A DNA stretch of 25,332 nt from an uncultured Oscillospiraceae bacterium. GTDB taxonomy: Bacteria; Bacillota; Clostridia; Oscillospirales; Oscillospiraceae. Location of the stretch: the NCBI GenBank assembly GCA_934511165.1, contig CAKSWA010000032.1:1-25332 (forward strand), written 5' to 3'. The position numbers were made by a program, and so were the translations under genes. Of this stretch, positions 6,290-12,208 are shown piece by piece. A model generated the notes under the pieces. It did no database searches and had not been told where the DNA came from. It saw nothing but the letters and a program-made list of their open reading frames with translations. Numbering within the stretch: the stretch's first letter is position 1; each line of letters opens with the position of its first letter.

Positions 6290-7333
6290 TTAAGCCGCGG
6301 CATCCTCATCCAGCGTGATAATTACGATACCATTCGGGAAGCTGTAATAGCGGTATCCTTCCTCTCCGATCGTGTAATTGTCCGCTTCACCGTTAACGAT
6401 GCTATCAAGGTCGTAGGCAACTTCCTTCAGACGAGTGCTGCCTTCCACTACCTCGTTGTGACCGGTATACATCCATTGAATGTCAATGTTTTCAATTGAA
6501 TCGACAATTTTACGGATGCTGTTGCTGTAAGTTACCACATCGGAGTCATCGCACCATGCATACAGCGAACTGGGGTAATAGGTATCCCCGGTAAACAGGA
6601 GACCGTTCTCTTCGTCCACCAGACAGATGCTGTCGGCGGTGTGGCCGGGCGTATAGATCACCTTCAGCTTGCGGCCGCCGAGATCAATCACGTCTCCGTC
6701 CGCTACGGTACCGGTCACCTGAGCGGGACGGATTGAGTAAGTGCTCAGGTCGATATCCTCGGGAATCGGCCGTGCAACAAGCCCGTCCTCCAATTCGTAG
6801 GAAAAGACATCGTGTTCCGTACCGTTTTCTACCGTATCAACACACTTTTCACTCTCGAAGCACCAGACATCGTCAAACGCATATGCACCGCCGACATGGT
6901 CCCAATGGGAATGCGTCAGAAGCACCGTGACAGGCAGTTCCGTCAGAGAATTCACAACAGTCTGGATGTCTGCCAGACCCAACCCGGTATCCACCAGCAT
7001 GGCGCGATCCTTGCCGAGGATCAGATAACAGATATCCAGTTCCCAATGACCGTTGCTGACAATGGCGTAAACATTGCCGGGCATTTCATATACGTCGAAA
7101 AATTCGACCGGACTTTCAATCTGCCGAAACTGAGCCCAGCTCTCATACGGCAGTTCATCGTACCAGTCCATCTGTGTCAGCGAGGGCGTTTCGTCTGCTG
7201 CATCGGTTTCTGTGGGTTCAGATACAGGGAGTGGAGAAGCGTCCCCGGCGGGCTGCGGCGTGCCGGTCTGCGAGCAGCCGGCCATAGCCAATACCATACA
7301 CAGGATCAGGAACATTGCAATTTTCTGTTTCAT
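6290..7333 (-). CDS. Metallo-beta-lactamase-fold lipoprotein
   Basis: A 347-residue putative lipoprotein: MKQKIAMFLILCMVLAMAGC is a signal peptide with lipobox LAMAGC (C20), followed by a Pro/Thr/Glu/Asp linker to about residue 55. The hydrolase domain has the full zinc set: HSHWDH (H141, H143, D145, H146), H231 in TPGHTADS, D250 in FTGDTYY and H292 in YTGHNE. It therefore sits on the outer face of the membrane and should be catalytically competent. Substrate unknown; the motifs are those of the general MBL family (glyoxalase II-like, quinolone- or lactonase-type), not of a recognised beta-lactamase. ATG 7333 is 11 bases after GGAGG. It is divergent from a LuxR-type regulator gene, which may control it. 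Confidence 0.87.
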   Translation of the reverse strand: MKQKIAMFLILCMVLAMAGCSQTGTPQPAGDASPLPVSEPTETDAADETPSLTQMDWYDELPYESWAQFRQIESPVEFFDVYEMPGNVYAIVSNGHWELDICYLILGKDRAMLVDTGLGLADIQTVVNSLTELPVTVLLTHSHWDHVGGAYAFDDVWCFESEKCVDTVENGTEHDVFSYELEDGLVARPIPEDIDLSTYSIRPAQVTGTVADGDVIDLGGRKLKVIYTPGHTADSICLVDEENGLLFTGDTYYPSSLYAWCDDSDVVTYSNSIRKIVDSIENIDIQWMYTGHNEVVEGSTRLKEVAYDLDSIVNGEADNYTIGEEGYRYYSFPNGIVIITLDEDAAA

Positions 7334-7385
7334 TGATGTCTAAACCTCCGTTTTTTGATGGGTACACCGTGGCATGGATCACTGC

Positions 7386-7414
7386 TTGACACAATTCCTC
7401 CCAAGATGTATCTT
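7386..7414 (+). promoter_or_regulatory. Promoter of the LuxR-type gene (TTGACA-N17-TATCTT)
   Basis: Perfect TTGACA (7386-7391) and TATCTT (7409-7414), 17 bases apart. It lies inside the open part of the long reading frame, so translation must begin downstream of about 7421. Confidence 0.6.
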
Positions 7415-7424
7415 TTTATACATC
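7405..7424. promoter_or_regulatory. Inverted repeat overlapping the -10 box, candidate operator
   Basis: GATGTAT and ATACATC, perfect seven-base arms separated by six bases, covering the -10 and start region of the LuxR-type gene's promoter in the divergent intergenic region. A bound regulator here would block that promoter; autoregulation is possible. Confidence 0.4.
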
Positions 7425-7444
7425 AATTGCTGTAGGAGCGGACG

Positions 7445-7754
7445 ATGGAAGTTTTTTGATGCGCAGGTTTTGGAGGGTCTGAACCGGATCACGCTCTGGT
7501 GTCAGAATCATTGTTCATTCGTGCTGTCGGCAAGCGCCCTGGGAACGGACGACCAATTGACTCTTCTTACCCCGCGCGAGCGCGAAATTGTCCGGCTTGC
7601 GGGCAGCGAATCAGACCTGCACGAAATTGCGGAACAGCTGTCGATTTCCTATTCCACCGTTCGCCGTCATATGGCGAACATCTATGAAAAGCTGAATATC
7701 AATTCCCGGTTTCAGCTGATGATCCTGCTGCAAAGAAAACATCCCATGGAATAA
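7445..7754 (+). pseudogene. LuxR-type HTH regulator, apparently frameshifted near its start
   Basis: The C-terminal 65 residues are a clear LuxR-type DNA-binding domain: LTPREREIVRLAG, then HEIAEQLSISYSTVRRHMANIYEKLNI. The good expression signals (promoter 7386-7414, AGGAG at 7433-7437, ATG 7445) open a frame that stops after four codons (MEVF, TGA) at a run of six T (7452-7457). With one T fewer it would read MEVFDAQVLEGLNRITLW and continue into the HTH domain. The uninterrupted frame from ATG 7374 begins upstream of the promoter and its first 25 residues look non-coding. Options: a one-base lesion, slippage on the T-run, or a start at an internal TTG near 7475. Full LuxR proteins have an N-terminal sensor; none is seen here. 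Confidence 0.5.
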
Positions 7755-7772
7755 ATCGTTTACACAAGAAAA

Positions 7773-7805
7773 GCGCCCCCGTTTGCATGCAGCGGACGGG
7801 GGCGC
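7773..7805. terminator. Terminator between the LuxR-type gene and the ABC importer
   Basis: Ten-base GC stem GCGCCCCCGT/ACGGGGGCGC with a 13-base loop; on the minus strand it is followed by TTTTCTTG, so it mainly ends the leftward ABC importer transcript. Confidence 0.75.
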
Positions 7806-7822
7806 GGGTCGTATGGGGAAGA

Positions 7823-8899
7823 TCAGAGAACGTGTACGCTCTCCGGGTCAAAGACGAGACGGCAATGCTCGCCGACTTTGTAGATACGCTTGTTCTTGGG
7901 GTTGGGGTCTGTGAGCTTCACGAGCGTCTCGCCGACTTTGACGTGGTAGTTCTGGTAACTGCCCATGAAGCAGGAGAGAACGACCTCGCAGGGAAGTCCG
8001 CCCTCTTCGGCGAGGGATGCGGCTTCGGGACGAAGGACGATCGTGTACTCTTTGCCGATCTCCATGCCCGGCACGGCGGCAGCGTGGCAGATATCGCCCG
8101 CTATGTTGATCTTCGCTTTGCCGTCCGAAAGCGCTTCGAGTTTGCCTTTGAGGAAGTTCGCCTCGCCGATGAAGTCGGCGACGAACTCGTTGACGGGGTG
8201 ATAGTAGATCTCCTGCGGAGAGCCGATCTGCTCCACAACGCCGGAGCGCATGATGATGATCCGGTCGGAGAGCGCCATAGCCTCGCTCTGGTCGTGCGTG
8301 ACGTAAATGGCGGTGATGCCGACCTCCTGCTGGATGCGGCGAATTTCGGTGCGCATCGTAACGCGCAGCTTGGCGTCCAGGTTGGAGAGCGGTTCGTCAA
8401 AGAGCAGAACGCTCGGCTCAATAACGAGCGCACGGGCGAGCGCCACGCGCTGCTGCTGGCCGCCGGAGAGCTGGTTGGTCATGCGGCCTTCCATGCCGGT
8501 GAGCTCCACGAGATCGAGAATTTTCATCACGCGCTCGCGAATTTCTTCCTTCGGCACATGGCGCAGCCTGAGACCGTAGGCAACGTTATCAAAGACGTTG
8601 TAGTGGGGGAGAAGGGCGTAGCTCTGGAACACCATGGCGGTGTCGCGCTTGTTCGGGGTAAGCGTATTGATGGCCTCGTCGCCCAGATAGATCTCGCCCT
8701 CGTCCGGGCTTTCAAACCCGGCGATCATGCGCAGCGTTGTGGTTTTGCCGCAGCCGGAGGGGCCGAGCAGCGTGACAAACTCGCCCGGCTCAATGACGAG
8801 GGAATTATCCTTGACGGCGTAGAAGTCTTTGCCGGTTTTCGGATCCTGATAGATTTTGGAAATATGTTCGAGACGCACGCCTTTTTTCACTTTTTCCAT
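7823..8899 (-). CDS. ABC importer ATPase, iron/polyamine (FbpC/PotA) type
   Basis: A 358-residue nucleotide-binding subunit. Walker A GPSGCGKT (46-53), Q-loop Q92, signature LSGGQ (144-148), Walker B VLLFDEP (164-170) and H-loop H202 are intact. Residues from about 280 form a TOBE regulatory domain, as in FbpC, PotA and MalK groups. It energises uptake at the cytoplasmic face with the permease encoded three bases upstream and the binding protein further up. ATG 8899 is preceded by GGAGGG. Substrate is not given by this subunit; the partner proteins suggest ferric iron, or a related small anionic or amine compound. Confidence 0.92.
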   Translation of the reverse strand: MEKVKKGVRLEHISKIYQDPKTGKDFYAVKDNSLVIEPGEFVTLLGPSGCGKTTTLRMIAGFESPDEGEIYLGDEAINTLTPNKRDTAMVFQSYALLPHYNVFDNVAYGLRLRHVPKEEIRERVMKILDLVELTGMEGRMTNQLSGGQQQRVALARALVIEPSVLLFDEPLSNLDAKLRVTMRTEIRRIQQEVGITAIYVTHDQSEAMALSDRIIIMRSGVVEQIGSPQEIYYHPVNEFVADFIGEANFLKGKLEALSDGKAKINIAGDICHAAAVPGMEIGKEYTIVLRPEAASLAEEGGLPCEVVLSCFMGSYQNYHVKVGETLVKLTDPNPKNKRIYKVGEHCRLVFDPESVHVL

Positions 8900-8902
8900 G
8901 GC

Positions 8903-10615
8903 TTACTTGCCCTCCTTGATTTTTCTGCTGGTGCCGAAGTGCTTTGTCACCAGATTCATCAGCAGTACGCTGCCGTAGGTGATGACAATGAGGATGGTTG
9001 CAAAGGCGCAGGCGAGACTGTAGGAGCCTTTTTCGGCAAACTCGTTGATCTGCACGGTGATGAGCAGAAACTGCGGCGTCACCAGCAGGATGATGGCGGA
9101 AATGGCGGTGATGCTGCGGACAAACGCGGTGACGAGACCACTGAGGAACGAATCCTTGATGAGCGGCAGCGTTACGGTCATGAACACCCGGAAGCTGTCC
9201 GCACCCATATCGTAGGCCGATTCCTCGATGGACTTGTCGATCTGCCGCAGCGCGGAAATGCCGCTTCGTGTGCCGGTCGGCAGAGAGCGGACGATAAAGA
9301 CGATGATGAGGATGAGCCCTGTGCCGTAAAGCCCCTGCAAAATGCCGGTATGGAAGAGACCACCCGAGAAGCCGCGTATGTAGCCGACGCCGAGAACCGT
9401 GCCCGGCACCGCCATGGCGAGCATGGACACCGCCTCAATGAAGCCCTTGGATTTGAAGTTGCGCTTCACGACGAGATACGAGATGATCATGCTCAAAAGC
9501 GCAGTGACCGGCGCGGAGATCAAGCTCAGCACAAACGAATCGCGGAACGCCTGGAAGCCATGGTAACGTGTGAACACAAGCTTGAACCACTTGCCGGTGA
9601 GCGGGAAAAACTTGTAGCCCCATGTCGGGAAGAACGCGCCGACCGGCACGCAAAGATACATCAGAATAACGAACAGCGCCACGAGCGAGCAGAGCACCGT
9701 GAGCGGGATCTTCACGCTTCGGTCGGTGATGAGCATACGGCCGCGGGATGCCTTGCCGGTGAGCGTGGCGGCAGTCTTGCGCTCGAGATAGTACTTCTGC
9801 ACGGCAAACATTGCGAGCGTTATGCAGAGCAGCACCACCGCCATCGCCGCCGCGCCGGCCTTATCATAAGCGCCGGTAATTTGGAGATAAATGGTCGTTG
9901 CGAGCGTATCGTAGGAGCCGCCGATGATCATGGGGTTCGCAAAGTCGGCGATCGACTCGATAAACGTTACGAGAAACGCGTTGCCGAGACCCGGCAGCAG
10001 CAGCGGGAACGTGACGCTCGTGAACACCTTCCAGCGAGAAGCGCCCATGTCGCGCGCGGCCTCTTCGAGCGAGGGATCGATGTTTTTTAGAAGCCCCTTG
10101 AGCATCATGTAGCACACCGGGAAAAACGTCAGCGTTTGCACGATGGCAATGCCCCAGAAGCCGTATACGCTGTTATCGTAGATCTTCAGCAAGAAGCGCG
10201 TGATGATGCCCGCCTTGCCGAAAAGCATGATCATCGAAAGGCTGAGAACGAACGGCGGCGACACGACCGGCAGCATGGAAACCACCTTGAAAAGGCCGCC
10301 GGTGAATTTGCCCATGCGGACGTACACTTCCACATACGCGAACAGCAGGCCGACAAGCGTGGACAGAATGCCGACGAGGAAGCCGACCTTCAGCGTGTTC
10401 GTGATGGCGCGGGTAAATGTCGGCATATTGAATATGCGCTTGAACACATTGAAGCTGAAGCCGCCGTCGCCCACAAAGCTGTCCACCAGCAGTATGGCGA
10501 GAGGGTAGAGAATGAAAAGCGTGAGGAACGTGATCAGCACGACGATGGTCGTTACCAGAATGGGGTCACCCATCAGTTTCTTCCGATCCAGCGCCGCGCC
10601 CTGTGTTCTTGCCAT
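8903..10615 (-). CDS. ABC importer permease, fused two-module (FbpB type)
   Basis: A 570-residue inner-membrane permease with two homologous halves in one chain, each with about six membrane helices and an EAA loop that docks the ATPase: LEEAARDMGASRWKVF at about 183-198 and IEESAYDMGADSFRVF at about 463-478. Such internally duplicated permeases are typical of ferric iron (FbpB/SfuB) and 2-aminoethylphosphonate importers. ATG 10615 follows GGAGGG by nine bases. It lies downstream of the binding-protein gene, separated by 159 bases containing two hairpins, and three bases ahead of the ATPase gene. Confidence 0.92.
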   Translation of the reverse strand: MARTQGAALDRKKLMGDPILVTTIVVLITFLTLFILYPLAILLVDSFVGDGGFSFNVFKRIFNMPTFTRAITNTLKVGFLVGILSTLVGLLFAYVEVYVRMGKFTGGLFKVVSMLPVVSPPFVLSLSMIMLFGKAGIITRFLLKIYDNSVYGFWGIAIVQTLTFFPVCYMMLKGLLKNIDPSLEEAARDMGASRWKVFTSVTFPLLLPGLGNAFLVTFIESIADFANPMIIGGSYDTLATTIYLQITGAYDKAGAAAMAVVLLCITLAMFAVQKYYLERKTAATLTGKASRGRMLITDRSVKIPLTVLCSLVALFVILMYLCVPVGAFFPTWGYKFFPLTGKWFKLVFTRYHGFQAFRDSFVLSLISAPVTALLSMIISYLVVKRNFKSKGFIEAVSMLAMAVPGTVLGVGYIRGFSGGLFHTGILQGLYGTGLILIIVFIVRSLPTGTRSGISALRQIDKSIEESAYDMGADSFRVFMTVTLPLIKDSFLSGLVTAFVRSITAISAIILLVTPQFLLITVQINEFAEKGSYSLACAFATILIVITYGSVLLMNLVTKHFGTSRKIKEGK

Positions 10616-10664
10616 AGGCGGAATCCCTCCTGACTTGTAGTATCTTTAAAAACAGACCCGCTGC

Positions 10665-10705
10665 CATTATGAACCGGCACGCATACATCGCGCGGGTTCA
10701 TAATG
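10665..10705. repeat. Long inverted repeat between binding-protein and permease genes
   Basis: CATTATGAACC and GGTTCATAATG, perfect 11-base arms around a 19-base spacer. In mRNA this would form a stem after the terminator-like hairpin at 10735-10763; it could stabilise or process the transcript. A repetitive extragenic element is another possibility. Confidence 0.6.
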
Positions 10706-10734
10706 ACAGTCGATCCATCGGACGGTTTATGAAT

Positions 10735-10763
10735 AAGGCGGCGGCAGAAGCCGCCGCCTTACG
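10735..10763 (-). terminator. Terminator-like hairpin after the binding-protein gene
   Basis: Very stable stem TAAGGCGGCGGC/GCCGCCGCCTTA with a four-base loop just after the stop codon; the minus strand continues TTCATAAAC, without a good T-run. It is likely a partial terminator or mRNA-end stabiliser, giving more binding protein than permease, a common arrangement in importer operons. Confidence 0.55.
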
Positions 10764-10774
10764 GTTTGTAAAGA

Positions 10775-11935
10775 TTACGCGGTCTTGAAGCGATCCTCGC
10801 CGGTGTCGGCGCCGCTCTTGCTCAGAGCATCCATGACCTCTTCAATGTAGGTGCCGATGTTGTTCTTGGCATCCTCAAAGTCATAATCCATGACGTTGTC
10901 GGGATCCAGACCAAACTCTGCGGCCTGCTTCGGCTGGGTGGCGTTGTCGATGACCAGGAACTGGTAAGAGCCGTTCTTGGCAGCGAGCTCCACGCACTCC
11001 GGAGACAGAGCGTACTCGATCCACAGCTTCGCGGCGTTGGGGTGCGCAGCGCCCTTGAACATGGCGGTCGCGCCGATCTCAAAGGAGGTGCCGCTGGAGG
11101 GGATCACGAGGGCGATGTTGCCGTACTCGTTATCAACGATCTGGGTGATGCCGTCATGCAGGAAGCCGATGCCGATGACGCACTCACCGGTGCCGACGTT
11201 CTTGGACGGGCCGGAGCCGGACTTCGTATAAACTTCGATGTTCTTGTCGAGGTCCACGAGGTACTGGATGCCTTCGTCGTGGCCGTACTTCTGGATCATG
11301 GTGTTGATGACCAGCTTGGCGGTGCCGGCGGTATTGTAGTTGGAGAGCCAGATCAGACCCTTGTATTCGGGCTTGAGCAGATCTTGCCAGTCAGCCGGAG
11401 CTTCGAGACCGAGACGGTCAAGCTCGTCGGTGTTAACCATGAAGCCGAGAATGCCCTTGTAGATGCCGTACCACTTGCCCTCAGCGTCCTTGTACATGTC
11501 GCTGATCAGGTGGGAAGCGTTCATAGCATCGTAGGGCTCAAGCAGGTCTTCCTTGGCGAGAACGTTGTAGGGGTCGGTCGTGCCGCCGAACCAAGCGTCG
11601 GCAGACGGGTTGCCCTTCTCTTCTTCGATCTTCGCCTGCACCTCGCCGGTGGACAGACGCTGATAGTTGACCTTGATGCCGTACAGTTCCTGGAAGTGCT
11701 CGCAGGCGGCGGCGAGGTACTCTTCCTCGCAGGAGCCATAGACGGTCAGCTCACCCTCGGCTTTCGCCGCGGCGATGAGCTCTTCCATGGGATCAACTTC
11801 GGCGGGCTCGGCAGGGGTCTCGGGCTCCGCAGCGGGGGCTTCGGTGGCGGGGGCGGGAGTTTCGGTCGTGCTGCCGCAGGCAGCGAGAGCGAACACCATG
11901 ACCAGCGCCAGAAGCAGTGCCAGATACTTTTTCAC
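10775..11935 (-). CDS. ABC importer substrate-binding lipoprotein (iron/AEP family)
   Basis: A 386-residue extracellular binding protein. The N-terminus (KKYLALLLALVMVFALAAC) is a signal peptide with lipobox LAAC (C20), then a Pro/Thr/Glu/Ala linker to about residue 50. The mature domain has the type II periplasmic binding-protein pattern of the FbpA/AfuA group: LTVYGSCEEEYL, NPSADAWFGGTTDPY, SGSGPSKNVGTGECVIGIGF. Start: GTG at 11935 with GGAGG eight bases upstream. The in-frame ATG at 11950 overlaps that RBS and is rejected. Promoter at 12009-12037. First gene of the importer operon. Ferric iron is the family's usual ligand, but phosphonates, thiamine or polyamines cannot be excluded. Confidence 0.9.
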   Translation of the reverse strand: MKKYLALLLALVMVFALAACGSTTETPAPATEAPAAEPETPAEPAEVDPMEELIAAAKAEGELTVYGSCEEEYLAAACEHFQELYGIKVNYQRLSTGEVQAKIEEEKGNPSADAWFGGTTDPYNVLAKEDLLEPYDAMNASHLISDMYKDAEGKWYGIYKGILGFMVNTDELDRLGLEAPADWQDLLKPEYKGLIWLSNYNTAGTAKLVINTMIQKYGHDEGIQYLVDLDKNIEVYTKSGSGPSKNVGTGECVIGIGFLHDGITQIVDNEYGNIALVIPSSGTSFEIGATAMFKGAAHPNAAKLWIEYALSPECVELAAKNGSYQFLVIDNATQPKQAAEFGLDPDNVMDYDFEDAKNNIGTYIEEVMDALSKSGADTGEDRFKTA

Positions 11936-11970
11936 TTTCGGATCCTCCATTCCGTGTTGTTCCGGCAGAG

Positions 11971-11987
11971 TTTAAACTTTGTTTAAA
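11971..11987. promoter_or_regulatory. TTTAAAC-N3-GTTTAAA palindrome, candidate operator
   Basis: Perfect seven-base inverted repeat in the 5' leader of the importer operon, about 15-31 bases after the expected transcription start and ahead of the RBS. A repressor bound here would block elongation. It does not match the Fur box I know, so the regulator is unidentified. Confidence 0.4.
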
Positions 11988-12008
11988 TTTACCGGATGAA
12001 TGATGCTA

Positions 12009-12037
12009 ATTATAGTCATCGGATTTTGCTTTGTCAA
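12009..12037 (-). promoter_or_regulatory. Promoter of the ABC importer operon (TTGACA-N17-TATAAT)
   Basis: Both boxes are perfect consensus on the minus strand, TTGACA (12032-12037) and TATAAT (12009-12014), with a 17-base spacer. Such a promoter is strong unless repressed, which makes the palindrome just downstream interesting. Confidence 0.85.
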
Positions 12038-12107
12038 TCCAAACAGAAAAGCATTTTACATTTTTCTTACATTTGTTTATTATGATAAAAAACAACAAAT
12101 AATTTTG

Positions 12108-12122
12108 TTGAAAACGTTTCAA
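12108..12122. promoter_or_regulatory. TTGAAAACGTTTCAA, LacI-family (cre-like) site
   Basis: Near-perfect palindrome with a central CG, TGAAA-N3-TTTCA, resembling operators of LacI-family regulators and close to, but one base shorter than, CcpA cre sites. It sits between the two divergent promoters, about 24 bases upstream of the -35 box at 12146. Confidence 0.4.
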
Positions 12123-12145
12123 ATAAAACCGCGAAAAGAAAGCTA

Positions 12146-12174
12146 TTGGAGAATCCTTCCTTTCGTGATATAAT
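12146..12174 (+). promoter_or_regulatory. Promoter of the five-gene GTPase-NYN operon (TTGGAG-N17-TATAAT)
   Basis: TTGGAG (12146-12151) and TATAAT (12169-12174) with a 17-base spacer. Transcription would start near 12181, about 28 bases ahead of the ATG at 12209. Confidence 0.75.
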
Positions 12175-12208
12175 ACACCATTCCAAATCGAAGAAAGGGG
12201 AGAGCTGT

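Noticed and set aside
7374..7444. Upstream part of the LuxR-type reading frame as coding
   Set aside because: It contains a good promoter, has no RBS, and its translation shows no LuxR-like sensor or other recognisable sequence.
7787..10090. Long plus-strand open frame opposite the ABC importer genes
   Set aside because: It is the antisense shadow of two well-supported genes with high third-position G/C; its translation is His/Arg/Asp-rich without any recognisable domain. The same holds for the frames opposite other genes, for example 21142-22731 and 5279-6499.
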